Source: Duganella aquatilis
GTDB taxonomy: Bacteria > Pseudomonadota > Gammaproteobacteria > Burkholderiales > Burkholderiaceae_D
Assembly: GCF_009674565.1 (NCBI RefSeq)
Contig: NZ_WKJL01000024.1
Location: forward strand, 29,573 to 93,572
Length of the DNA stretch: 64,000 nt
Direction of reading: 5' to 3'
Of this stretch, positions 1-7,642 are shown piece by piece (positions within the stretch are counted from its first letter, which is position 1; every line of letters begins with the position of its first letter). Below the pieces are notes generated by a model, which had not been told where the DNA came from, ran no database searches, and saw only the letters and a program-made list of their open reading frames with translations. The position numbers were made by a program, and so were the translations under genes.

Positions 1-266
1 AGCGTGTCGTAGATCGAGGCGTCACCGTGCGGGTGGTATTTACCCATGGTGTCGCCGACCACGCGCGCGCATTTGACGTAAGCGCGGTTCCAGACGTAAT
101 TCGATTCGTGCATCGAGTACAAGACCCGGCGGTGCACAGGCTTGAGGCCGTCACGCACATCCGGCAAGGCGCGGCCGACGATCACGCTCATGGCGTAATC
201 GAGGTAGCTCTTGCGCATCTCTTCTTCGAGTGAAATAGGGATTGTTTCTTTTGCGAATTGATCCAT
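1..266 (-). CDS. gyrA: DNA gyrase subunit A, N-terminal 88 residues (cut by window edge)
   Basis: GyrA is the breakage-reunion subunit of DNA gyrase, which introduces negative supercoils. Translation on the minus strand from ATG at 266 gives the family start MDQFAKETIPISLEEEM, then the conserved segments SYLDYAMSVIVGRALPDVRDG and LKPVHRRVLYSM, and the quinolone-determining region YHPHGDASIYD at residues 77-87. Residue numbers coincide with E. coli GyrA. Position 83 is Ala, where E. coli has Ser; Asp87 is retained. The gene continues off the left edge, so the catalytic Tyr is not visible. A possible -10 hexamer (TAAAAT on the minus strand) lies at 325-330, about 60 nt upstream of the start. 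Confidence 0.97.
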   Translation of the reverse strand, partial: MDQFAKETIPISLEEEMRKSYLDYAMSVIVGRALPDVRDGLKPVHRRVLYSMHESNYVWNRAYVKCARVVGDTMGKYHPHGDASIYDT

Positions 267-669
267 TGGCCGGTCGTTTTACTGTGGTTTATTAAGCCTC
301 TCCCAAGAGACAGGCAAGCGGTCGATTTTAGCATGCGCGCAAGGCAACTAGCGGATTTCCGCGTCGGGCCTGCAATCATGCGGTATTGCAACATGCTGCG
401 CACGGTAACAAGTTGTAATATTCATGACACATTACTCAATTATTATCGACAATCACGTTGCAACAAAACAACATTTTGGTTGAACGCGAAATGGCGCCAT
501 GTTGGAGCTTTTTTATCGATGTGGATTGCTTGTGGCAAAATGGACGAGAAGTCAATTGCTTGATTCGCAAGCGGGAAACGAGTGTGACGCCCCTGCGTGG
601 TAGAATTCGCTCACGCAACATACGTCGCGCAGTTATTCTGCGGATATCACCCCCGAAAGGAACAAAAAT
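267..669. promoter_or_regulatory. Divergent gyrA/ompA intergenic region
   Basis: This 403-bp stretch separates gyrA (minus) and ompA (plus) and holds no convincing gene. It is clearly richer in A+T than the flanking genes. A minus-strand TAAAAT at 325-330 could be the gyrA -10 box. A plus-strand TAGAAT at 601-606 could be the ompA -10 box, but no good -35 hexamer is visible at the expected distance for either. A GAAAGGA ribosome-binding site sits just before the ompA start. Confidence 0.4.
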
Positions 670-1383
670 ATGAAAAAACTGATTTCGATGCTGGCTATTA
701 CCGCTGCATTCGCTGGTTCGGCTATTGCGCAGACTGCGCCGACCGCCCCTCCATATGCTCCCGTCACCCAGGACATCAAGGCGTCGACGCCTAAGAGCGC
801 CTACGTGCAAGATGCACGCGGCATCATCGCCCGTGACCCGTTCGGCCTGTGCTGGCGCACCGGCTACTGGACCCCGGCTGACGCCGTGCCAGGTTGCGAT
901 CTGCCGATCTGCGTCGAGCCAGAGAAGCTGGAAAACGGCAAATGCGTCGCACCGCCGCCACCACCGCCAGTTGCTCCGGCACCAGCCCCGGCACCTGCGC
1001 CAGCACCGGCTCCAGTACCAATGCCAACCGCACAAAAAGTAAGCTTCGCCGCTGACGCCTTCTTCGACTTCGACAAGGCCGTGCTGAAACCAGAAGGCAA
1101 AGCCAAGCTGGACGACCTGACCTCGAAACTGGGTTCGATCAACCTGGAAGTGATCATCGCTGTCGGCCACACCGACTCCGTGGGCACCGACGAGTACAAC
1201 CAGAAGCTGTCGGTACGCCGCGCTGAAGCTGTCAAGGCCTACATCATCTCCAAAGGCGTTGAAGCCAACCGCGTGTACACCGAAGGCAAAGGCGAGAAAC
1301 AACCTGTAGCGGACAACAAAACCGCCGAAGGCCGCGCCAAAAACCGTCGCGTAGAAATCGAAGTAGTCGGCACCAGCAAGTAA
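670..1383 (+). CDS. ompA: OmpA family outer-membrane/peptidoglycan-binding protein
   Basis: Product of 237 residues. A Sec signal peptide (MKKLISMLAITAAFAGSAIA, cut near residue 20) is followed by a short module with four Cys (LCWRTGYWTP, PGCDLPIC, GKC). Then come an Ala/Pro linker (about residues 94-121) and a C-terminal OmpA domain (about 122-237) with GHTDSVG, RRAEAVKAY and KNRRVEIEV. The OmpA domain binds meso-diaminopimelate in peptidoglycan and anchors the outer membrane to the wall. There is no eight-strand barrel, so it resembles the short OmpA-like proteins common in betaproteobacteria rather than E. coli OmpA. The start is supported by GAAAGGA about 9 nt upstream, and a strong terminator follows directly, so it is probably monocistronic. 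Confidence 0.93.
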   Translation: MKKLISMLAITAAFAGSAIAQTAPTAPPYAPVTQDIKASTPKSAYVQDARGIIARDPFGLCWRTGYWTPADAVPGCDLPICVEPEKLENGKCVAPPPPPPVAPAPAPAPAPAPAPVPMPTAQKVSFAADAFFDFDKAVLKPEGKAKLDDLTSKLGSINLEVIIAVGHTDSVGTDEYNQKLSVRRAEAVKAYIISKGVEANRVYTEGKGEKQPVADNKTAEGRAKNRRVEIEVVGTSK

Positions 1384-1403
1384 TTCGCTGCGTTCCACAC
1401 AGG

Positions 1404-1430
1404 AAGCCCCGCTCTGCGGGGCTTTTTTTT
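1404..1430 (+). terminator. Rho-independent terminator of ompA
   Basis: A 9-bp stem (1404-1412 with 1416-1424, core GCCCCGC/GCGGGGC) with a 3-nt loop is followed by a run of T. It lies 20 bp after the ompA stop. Confidence 0.93.
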
Positions 1431-1476
1431 ATCCGCTGCTTTAGAATAGCGGGATTAGTCTTTTTAAATCGTTGCC

Positions 1477-2178
1477 ATGAACGCTGATCCATTAGAACTG
1501 CAAAAATTCGCCGAACTCGCCCACCGCTGGTGGGACCCGACCTCGGAATTCCGCCCGCTGCACGAAATCAACCCGCTGCGCCTGGAATGGATCAACGCCC
1601 GCGCCCCGCTGGCCGGCAAGAACGTGATCGACATCGGCTGCGGCGGCGGCATCCTGTCGGAATCGATGGCGCGCAAGGGCGCCACCGTCACCGGCATCGA
1701 CCTCGGCGAAAAAGCGCTGAAAGTGGCCGACCTGCACTCGCTGGAATCCGGCGTGCAGGTGCGCTACAAGCTGATCGCCGCCGAAGACATGGCGGCGCAG
1801 GAAGCCGGCCAGTACGACGTCGTGACCTGCATGGAAATGCTGGAACACGTGCCGGACCCGGGCGCCATCGTGCGCGCCGCCGCCACGCTGGTGAAGCCGG
1901 GCGGCCACGTGTTCTTCTCGACGCTGAACCGCAATCCGAAAGCCTATCTGTTTGCCGTGATCGGCGCCGAATACCTGCTGCGCATGCTGCCGAAAGGCAC
2001 CCACGACTACGACAAGTTCATCACCCCGTCCGAGCTGTCGCAGTACATCCGCAGCGCCGGCCTGGACGTGGCCGGCTTCAAGGGCATGGGCTACAACCCG
2101 CTGACCAAGATCTACTCGCTCAACGACGACACCAGCGTCAACTACCTGGTGGCCGCGCGCCGCCCGCTGGAATCATGA
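1477..2178 (+). CDS. ubiG: Ubiquinone biosynthesis 3-O-methyltransferase UbiG
   Basis: UbiG carries out both S-adenosylmethionine-dependent O-methylations in ubiquinone synthesis. The 233-residue product has the class I methyltransferase motif I (VIDIGCGGGILSESMA, about residues 50-65), the acidic post-motif GIDLGEKAL, and the VTCMEMLEHVPDP segment typical of UbiG/UbiE. The N-terminal FAELAHRWWDP and the C-terminal GMGYNPLTKIYSL and NYLVAARRP are UbiG signatures. The length matches the family. TAGAAT at 1442-1447 may be its -10 box. The stop overlaps the start of gph (ATGA), and ubiG-gph is a common proteobacterial pair. Confidence 0.95.
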   Translation: MNADPLELQKFAELAHRWWDPTSEFRPLHEINPLRLEWINARAPLAGKNVIDIGCGGGILSESMARKGATVTGIDLGEKALKVADLHSLESGVQVRYKLIAAEDMAAQEAGQYDVVTCMEMLEHVPDPGAIVRAAATLVKPGGHVFFSTLNRNPKAYLFAVIGAEYLLRMLPKGTHDYDKFITPSELSQYIRSAGLDVAGFKGMGYNPLTKIYSLNDDTSVNYLVAARRPLES

Positions 2179-2864
2179 GCACGCCCGCCGCCCCACGCGC
2201 CATCCTGTTCGACCTGGACGGCACCCTGGCCGACACCGCGCCCGACCTGGCCGCCGCCGTCAACCTGCTGCGCAGCGCGCGCGGCCTGGCGCCGACCGCC
2301 TACGAGATCCTGCGCCCGACCGCCTCGGCCGGCGCGCGCGGCATGATCGGCGCTTCGTTCGGCCTGACGCCGGACGACGACGGCTACCTGGCACTGCGCG
2401 ACGGCTTCTTCAGCAACTACGAAGCGGCCATGGCGGTGCACAGCCGCCTGTTCGACGGCATCCCCGAGCTGCTGGCCGGCATCGAGGCGGCCGGGCTGCA
2501 ATGGGGCATCGTCACCAACAAGTCGCAGCGCTTCACCGACCCGCTGCTGCCGCAGATCGGCCTGGGCCACGCGGCCTGCGCGATTTCGGGCGACACCACG
2601 GCGCACGCCAAGCCGCACCCGGCGCCGCTGCTGGAAGCGGCCAGCCGCCTCAAGCTGGCGCCCGGCCAGTGCTGGTATGTCGGCGACGACCTGCGCGACA
2701 TCCAGGCCGGCAAGGCGGCCGGCATGCTGACCATCGCCTGCGGCTGGGGCTATTGCGGCGCCACCGAACCGCAGCACTGGGAAGCCGATTACCTGTTCCA
2801 GCAGCCGGCCGAACTGCTGGCGTTGCTGCAAGCCGCGCTGGCGGCCGGGGCGCTGGCGGCATAG
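2175..2864 (+). CDS. gph: Phosphoglycolate phosphatase-type HAD hydrolase
   Basis: HAD-superfamily phosphatase of 229 residues. Motif I is ILFDLDGTLADT (nucleophile Asp in DLDGT), motif II is the Thr in GIVTNKS, the motif III Lys lies in HAKPHPAP, and motif IV is YVGDDLRD. The family removes phosphate from 2-phosphoglycolate formed during DNA-end repair and metabolism. Members beside ubiG are usually named gph; some act on N-acetylmuramic acid 6-phosphate (MupP), so the substrate is inferred. The start at 2175 shares ATGA with the ubiG stop, indicating translational coupling. Confidence 0.88.
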   Translation: MSTPAAPRAILFDLDGTLADTAPDLAAAVNLLRSARGLAPTAYEILRPTASAGARGMIGASFGLTPDDDGYLALRDGFFSNYEAAMAVHSRLFDGIPELLAGIEAAGLQWGIVTNKSQRFTDPLLPQIGLGHAACAISGDTTAHAKPHPAPLLEAASRLKLAPGQCWYVGDDLRDIQAGKAAGMLTIACGWGYCGATEPQHWEADYLFQQPAELLALLQAALAAGALAA

Positions 2865-3043
2865 CACTATGCCAACTTTGTTGTTTTAAGGAATCAAACT
2901 CGCAATTCCTGTTGCCGCACGGATATATTCAGCGTAGTCTCCCGCAGGACTGCGTAGCATTACTTATTTCCTGCAAGCCAAACCCTCGCTGATAGGAAAG
3001 CAAGGCAGTCATCCCGACACCCAACTTTCCTACCAGGACCATC

Positions 3044-4072
3044 ATGAATACTCCTGAGCAGGCTGCCCAAAACCCGCAGCCGTACTCTGATTCATTTGCC
3101 TCCTTGCCGCAGCGCACGACCGCGCCGCAGAGCTGGATGGTGCGCGTCAGCGATGCCAAATACCATTGGTACGACCTGATCGCCGGCTTCGCCGAAAAAC
3201 CCGACATCCGCGACCCGATCGGCCGCTACATGCGGCGCATGCAGTTCGAGCTGGAGGCGACGGCGGAAAAGCGCCACCTGTTCCTCGCCGTCACCCGGCC
3301 GCGGGTGCGCTTCGACATCACCGGCGTGGTGCAATGGGGCTTTTTCTCGCTCAGGCTGACGCTGCCGCTGCTGCTGGGCGCCGAGGCGCGCAAGGACAGC
3401 ATCACGGTCGAGCTCAAGGTGCCGTTCGCGGCCACCATGAAAAAGCCGACCGTGATCCTGACCGAGAACTTCATCAGCCTCAACTGGGGCGGCCTGGTCG
3501 AGGTGTTCTCGGTCCACGACCTGCTGCAACGCTATGCCCACACCCTCAAGCTGCCCAGCAAGGTGGCGTATGTCGGCCAGACGCGCGACCCGGAAGGCCG
3601 GCTCGGCAAGGGCCGGCTGAACGCCATGCACAAGCTGCGCGCGCAGTTCGGCATGGACTACGACACGCTGATCCTGGTGCTGGGCCTGGAGGTTGAAGTC
3701 CATTGCGCCGAGGGCGACGCCGCGGCGCTGGCGCACAACGAGCATCCGCTGGTGGCCGACATCCTGCAGGCCGAACGCATGGACGCCATCGAGGCGGCGC
3801 TGATCCGTTACTTCGAAGGCAGCAATCCGCGCTGGCGCCAGGCCGACGAGCGCAAGGCGCGCAGCGAGCGCCTGACCGCGGTGCAGGCCAACAACCACCT
3901 GGTGCAGTACACCATCGACCTGGAACTGCCCGGCACCGGCTGCTATAACTACCTGTGCTCGGAGTCGGTCGACGCCGCCAAACGCCATCTTTTGAGCTGC
4001 TTCGTGGCCGACGGCCAGGCCCAGGTTGCGCCAATGCCACTGCCGCCACCGGTCAAGGGCGGCAAGGCCTGA
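3044..4072 (+). CDS. Hypothetical protein with GIY-YIG-like C-terminal pattern, paralog A
   Basis: This 342-residue protein is not a family I can name. It aligns along almost its whole length with the next gene (shared blocks include KYHWYDLIAGF, RDPIGR, PRVRFD, FFSL.LT.PLL, VPFAAT, LNWGGLVE). The C-terminal half carries YVGQTRDPEGRL at residues 176-187 and EAALIRYFEG at 250-259, with a further Tyr at 164. Tyr-11-Tyr, then an Arg 10 residues after the second Tyr, then a downstream Glu, is the order of catalytic residues in GIY-YIG nucleases (I-TevI Tyr6, Tyr17, Arg27, Glu75). The classical GIY tripeptide is absent, so nuclease activity is an inference. No signal peptide or membrane segment is seen. 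The gene stands alone, and no methyltransferase or antitoxin is adjacent. Confidence 0.75.
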   Translation: MNTPEQAAQNPQPYSDSFASLPQRTTAPQSWMVRVSDAKYHWYDLIAGFAEKPDIRDPIGRYMRRMQFELEATAEKRHLFLAVTRPRVRFDITGVVQWGFFSLRLTLPLLLGAEARKDSITVELKVPFAATMKKPTVILTENFISLNWGGLVEVFSVHDLLQRYAHTLKLPSKVAYVGQTRDPEGRLGKGRLNAMHKLRAQFGMDYDTLILVLGLEVEVHCAEGDAAALAHNEHPLVADILQAERMDAIEAALIRYFEGSNPRWRQADERKARSERLTAVQANNHLVQYTIDLELPGTGCYNYLCSESVDAAKRHLLSCFVADGQAQVAPMPLPPPVKGGKA

Positions 4073-4118
4073 GTAGTGTTACATTGGGTGGGTTCTTGAT
4101 GCCCGGCATATTTCCCCA

Positions 4119-4147
4119 TGGAAATAACACGGTGGAAGCACTATAAT
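4119..4147 (+). promoter_or_regulatory. Putative sigma-70 promoter of the second paralog
   Basis: TGGAAA (4119-4124), a 17-bp spacer and a perfect TATAAT (4142-4147) precede the ATG at 4179 by about 31 bp. It lies in the gap between the two paralogs, so the second gene can be transcribed on its own. The -35 hexamer matches consensus at only four of six positions. Confidence 0.6.
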
Positions 4148-4178
4148 CACCAGACTATGACACACTTGGAGCGCGCAC

Positions 4179-5273
4179 ATGAGCAATGACGACGACGATT
4201 ATCCAGATCCGTCGCCGGAAGAGCTGGGCATCGGCGCGCTGTTCGACGAGGGGCCGGAGCCCTTCCTCGATCTGGTGGCGCCGCCGCCGGACGAAATGGA
4301 AGAGCTGCTGCCCCTGATGCCGCAGCGCACCGCCGCGCCGCAGACCTGGGTGGTCACCGTGGCCGACGCCAAATTCCACTGGTACGACCTGATCGCCGGT
4401 TTTCCGGAAGTGCCGGACATCCGCGATCCGGTCGGCCGCCATTTGCGCCGCATGCAGTTCGACCTGGAAGCGACCAGCGAGAAGCGGCTGATCTATTTCG
4501 CCGTCAACCGCCCGCGGGTGCGCTTCGACACGACGCGCAACACCAGCTGGGCCTTCTTCTCGCTGAAGCTGACCGTGCCGCTGCTGGTGGGGCCGGAGGA
4601 GAAGAAGGAATCGCTGACCATCGAGCTGGAAGTGCCGTTTGCCGCCACGCTGAAAAAGCCGTCGGTGGTGATGACCGACCGCTTCATCACGCTCAACTGG
4701 GGCGGCCTGGTCGAGGCGCTGTCGATCCACGACGTGCTGCAGCGCTACGAGAACAATCTGAACTACGCCACCGAGGTGCAGTACGTCGGCCAGACCAAGG
4801 ACCCGCGCGGCCGCCTGGCGCGCGCGCGCCTGATGCCGGTGCAGCGCGTGCACCAGAAGTTCAGCGAAGACAACGACATGCTGCTGCTGATCCAGCGCAT
4901 GAACGTCGAGGTGATGTCGGCCGACGGCGATCCGGCCGAGCTGGAAGTGAACCAGAATCCGGTGGCGGCCGACGTGCTGCTGAAGGACCGCATCGACGTC
5001 ATCGAGTGCGCGCTGATCCGCTATTTCGAAGGCCCGGAAATGCACGGCCGCACCGACAAGGAAGCCGACGTGCGCCGCCAGCGCGTGGCCGAGGTGGCGC
5101 TGACCAACAACCTGGAAAGCTTCCGCATCGACCTGCGCCTGGAGGAATCGGGCAAGTACCACGACCTGTATTCGCGCCACGCCGGCACCTCGCGCAGCCA
5201 CATCATCGACTGCACCATCGTCAACGGCAATGTGCTGATCACGCGCGTGCCGGACAAGACCGCCAAGTCCTAG
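4179..5273 (+). CDS. Hypothetical protein with GIY-YIG-like C-terminal pattern, paralog B
   Basis: Product of 364 residues, more than half identical by eye to the preceding gene. It has an extra acidic N-terminus (first about 45 residues, rich in Asp/Glu/Pro) that the neighbour lacks. The candidate active-site pattern is conserved: Tyr190, YVGQTKDPRGRL at 202-213 (Tyr202, Arg212) and ECALIRYFEG at 276-285 (Glu276). Conservation of exactly these residues while surrounding ones differ suggests they matter. GAGCG precedes the ATG, and a separate promoter lies upstream. The stop codon overlaps that of the convergent metY gene within CTAG (5270-5273). Function unknown; a DNA- or RNA-cleaving role is only inferred. 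Confidence 0.78.
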   Translation: MSNDDDDYPDPSPEELGIGALFDEGPEPFLDLVAPPPDEMEELLPLMPQRTAAPQTWVVTVADAKFHWYDLIAGFPEVPDIRDPVGRHLRRMQFDLEATSEKRLIYFAVNRPRVRFDTTRNTSWAFFSLKLTVPLLVGPEEKKESLTIELEVPFAATLKKPSVVMTDRFITLNWGGLVEALSIHDVLQRYENNLNYATEVQYVGQTKDPRGRLARARLMPVQRVHQKFSEDNDMLLLIQRMNVEVMSADGDPAELEVNQNPVAADVLLKDRIDVIECALIRYFEGPEMHGRTDKEADVRRQRVAEVALTNNLESFRIDLRLEESGKYHDLYSRHAGTSRSHIIDCTIVNGNVLITRVPDKTAKS

Positions 5274-6541
5274 ACCGCCGCCAGCGCCTGCTCCAGGTCG
5301 GCCAGCAGATCGTCGCTGTGCTCGATGCCGATCGACAGCCGCACGGTATCCACCGTCACGCCCGCCCTGGCCAGCTCTTCCTCGTTGAGCTGGCGGTGGG
5401 TGGTCGACGCCGGATGGCAGGCCAGCGACTTGGCGTCGCCGATGTTGACCAGGCGCGTGAACAGCTGCAGCGCGTCCTGGAAGCGCGCGCCGCCCTCCAC
5501 GCCCCCTTCCACGCCGAAGGTCAGCACGCCGGACGGCCGGCCGCCCAGGTATTTGACCGCCAGCGCGTAATCCTGGTGGTCGTCCAGCCCGGCGTAATTG
5601 ACCCACTTGACCTTGGCGTGGCGGCGCAGGTAGTGCGCCACCTTCAGCGTGTTGTCGACGATGCGCTCCATGCGCAGCGCCAGCGTTTCTATCCCCTGCA
5701 GCAGCAGGAAGGCGTTGAACGGCGACAGCGCCGCGCCGGTGTTCCGCAACGGCACCACGCGCGCGCGGCCGATGTAGGCGGCCGGGCCCAGCGCCTCGGT
5801 GTAGACCACGCCGTGGTACGACACGTCCGGTTCGTTGAGGCGCTTGAAGCGCTGCTTGTGCTCGGCCCATGGGAACTTGCCGGAATCGACGATGGCGCCG
5901 CCGATCGAATTGCCGTGGCCGCCCAGGTACTTGGTCAGCGAATGGACGACGATGTCGGCGCCATGCTCGATCGGGCGCAGCAGATACGGCGTGGCGACGG
6001 TGTTGTCGACGATCAGCGGCACGCCGTGCGCGTGGGCCACGGCGGCAAGCGCGGCGATGTCGGTGACGTTGCCCAGCGGGTTGCCGATCGATTCGATGAA
6101 CACCGCCTTGGTGCGCTCGTCGATCAGCGCGGCGAACGAGCCCGGGTCGCGCGGATCGGCAAAGCGGGTGCTGATGCCGAACTGCGGCAGCGTGTGGGCG
6201 AACAGATTGTAGGTGCCGCCGTACAAGGTGGAGGCGGAAACGATGTTGTCGCCGGCCTCGGCGATGGTCTGGATGGCGTAGGTGACGGCGGCCTGGCCGG
6301 ACGCCAGCGCCAGCGCGGCCACGCCGCCTTCCAGTGCGGCGACGCGCTGTTCCAGCACGTTCTGCGTCGGATTCATGATGCGCGTGTAGATGTTGCCCTG
6401 CACTTTCAGGTCGAACAGGTCGGCGCCGTGCTGGGTGTCGTCGAAGGCGTAGGCGACGGTCTGGTAGATTGGCACGGCGACCGCGCGCGTGGTCGGGTCC
6501 GGGCTGTAGCCGCCGTGCACGGCAATGGTTTCCAGTTTCAT
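5270..6541 (-). CDS. metY: O-acetylhomoserine sulfhydrylase (PLP-dependent)
   Basis: Cys/Met-metabolism PLP enzyme of 423 residues. The start MKLETIAVHGGYSPDPTTRA is preceded by GGAGACAGC, which favours 6541 over an ATG 78 nt upstream. Visible landmarks are VPIYQTVAY, the PLP-phosphate contact SGQAA, VDNTVATPY and the Schiff-base lysine in HSLTKYLGGHG, then the C-terminal SLACHPASTTHRQL. The insertion pattern and length fit O-acetylhomoserine aminocarboxypropyltransferase (MetY) rather than MetB/MetC. It condenses O-acetylhomoserine with sulfide to homocysteine, using the product of MetX at 46.2-47.3 kb in this window. It stands alone and is divergent from the ECF sigma gene. Confidence 0.9.
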   Translation of the reverse strand: MKLETIAVHGGYSPDPTTRAVAVPIYQTVAYAFDDTQHGADLFDLKVQGNIYTRIMNPTQNVLEQRVAALEGGVAALALASGQAAVTYAIQTIAEAGDNIVSASTLYGGTYNLFAHTLPQFGISTRFADPRDPGSFAALIDERTKAVFIESIGNPLGNVTDIAALAAVAHAHGVPLIVDNTVATPYLLRPIEHGADIVVHSLTKYLGGHGNSIGGAIVDSGKFPWAEHKQRFKRLNEPDVSYHGVVYTEALGPAAYIGRARVVPLRNTGAALSPFNAFLLLQGIETLALRMERIVDNTLKVAHYLRRHAKVKWVNYAGLDDHQDYALAVKYLGGRPSGVLTFGVEGGVEGGARFQDALQLFTRLVNIGDAKSLACHPASTTHRQLNEEELARAGVTVDTVRLSIGIEHSDDLLADLEQALAAV

Positions 6542-6644
6542 GCTGTCTCCTTGGTCGGTGGTGGATGAAAAGGTAGCGGGAATCGGCGGCCGGGGCCACG
6601 AATGATTCCAAAAAAGCAAATGCGCAATCTGGATAAGCTATGCT

Positions 6645-6671
6645 TGTCACAAACTGACCGGCTGGCACGTC
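6645..6671 (+). promoter_or_regulatory. ECF41-type promoter upstream of the sigma-factor gene
   Basis: TGTCACA (6645-6651), 16 nt, CGTC (6668-6671). This is the published ECF41 consensus architecture, and the same motif with the same 16-nt spacer recurs at 7560. Transcription would begin about 6 to 9 nt downstream, at or next to the ATG at 6680, implying autoregulation and an almost leaderless message. Confidence 0.85.
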
Positions 6672-6679
6672 TAAAGTTC

Positions 6680-7555
6680 ATGATGACCGACACCCCCACC
6701 TTTGCGGCCCTGCGGCCGCGCCTGTTCTCGATCGCCTACCGCATGCTGGGCACCCGCGCCGACGCCGAAGACGTGGTGCAGGACGCCTGGCTGCGCTGGC
6801 ACGGCAGCGCGCAGAACGCGGTGCAGTCGGCCGAGGCCTGGCTGGTGACCATCACCACCCGGCTGGCGATTGACCGCCTGCGCTCGCGGCTGGCCGAGCG
6901 CGAGGCCTATGTCGGCTGGTGGCTGCCGGAACCGATCGTCGAGCTGGACGAACACACGCCGGAAAGCCATGCGGAAATGGCCAGCGAGGTGTCGATGGCG
7001 CTGCTGTGGGTGCTGGAGCGGCTGTCGCCCGAGGAGCGGGCGGCGTTCCTGATGCGCCAGGTGTTCGAGCAGGACTACGGCGAGATCGCCAGCGTGCTGG
7101 GCAAGAGCGAAGCGGCGTGCCGGCAGATGGTGCACCGGGCGCAGGAGCGCGTGCAGCAGCAGAAACCGCGCTTCGCCGTGCCGAAGGCGCAGCACCACGC
7201 GCTGCTGGGCCGCTTCATCGCCGCCGCCCAGGTCGGCGACCGCGACGCCATGAAATCGATGCTGGCCGACGATGTGCAGCTGGTGGCCGACGGCGGCGGC
7301 AAGGTCAACTCTTACCTGCGCGTGCTGCACGGCGCCGGCCGCGTGGCCGGATCGTTCTGGTCGCTGGAGCACCAGTATCCGCAGCAGGTGGCATACCGCG
7401 CCGCCCGCGTCAACGGCGGGCCGGGGCTGGTGCGCTATGTCGGCGGCAAGCTGGAATCGGCGCAGTCGTTCCTGATCGAGGACGGCCGCATCGTGGCCGT
7501 GTTCATCGTCCGCAACCCGGACAAGCTGACGGGTGTGCCGCAAACTATTTTCTGA
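6680..7555 (+). CDS. ECF41-family RNA polymerase sigma factor with SnoaL-like C-terminal domain
   Basis: Product of 291 residues. Sigma region 2 (FAALRPRLFSIAYRMLG, DAEDVVQDAWLRW) and region 4 (LSPEERAAFLMRQVF, DYGEIASVLGKSEAACRQ) are followed by an NTF2/SnoaL-like extension of about 110 residues. Two ECF41 hallmarks are present: the interdomain WWLPEPIV and the C-terminal RNPDKL. In this group the C-terminal domain takes the place of an anti-sigma factor and modulates activity. The start at 6680 (or 6683) is chosen because a longer reading from 6602 would run across the ECF41 promoter. The next gene is a carboxymuconolactone-decarboxylase protein, the usual target class, with its own ECF41 promoter. 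The inducing signal is unknown. Confidence 0.92.
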   Translation: MMTDTPTFAALRPRLFSIAYRMLGTRADAEDVVQDAWLRWHGSAQNAVQSAEAWLVTITTRLAIDRLRSRLAEREAYVGWWLPEPIVELDEHTPESHAEMASEVSMALLWVLERLSPEERAAFLMRQVFEQDYGEIASVLGKSEAACRQMVHRAQERVQQQKPRFAVPKAQHHALLGRFIAAAQVGDRDAMKSMLADDVQLVADGGGKVNSYLRVLHGAGRVAGSFWSLEHQYPQQVAYRAARVNGGPGLVRYVGGKLESAQSFLIEDGRIVAVFIVRNPDKLTGVPQTIF

Positions 7556-7559
7556 AAGC

Positions 7560-7586
7560 TGTCACAGCAAGCCTAGCCGCCCCGTC
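7560..7586 (+). promoter_or_regulatory. ECF41-type promoter upstream of the AhpD-like gene
   Basis: TGTCACA (7560-7566), 16 nt, CGTC (7583-7586), identical in sequence and spacing to the element before the sigma gene. It begins 5 bp after the sigma-factor stop and lies about 57 bp before the ATG at 7643. Confidence 0.85.
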
Positions 7587-7642
7587 TTACAGGGTATAGA
7601 GGGCGCAATGGTGTGCCCTCCACTTCTGTGAAAGACACCATC

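Noticed and set aside
3044..5273. Restriction-modification system for the GIY-YIG-like pair
   Set aside because: No methyltransferase or specificity gene is adjacent; the immediate neighbours are gph and metY.
4155..6668. Minus-strand open frame of more than 800 codons across the paralog B and metY genes
   Set aside because: It is a GC-rich antisense shadow: metY and paralog B are the real genes there, and the translation is Arg/Ala/Gly-rich without family motifs.
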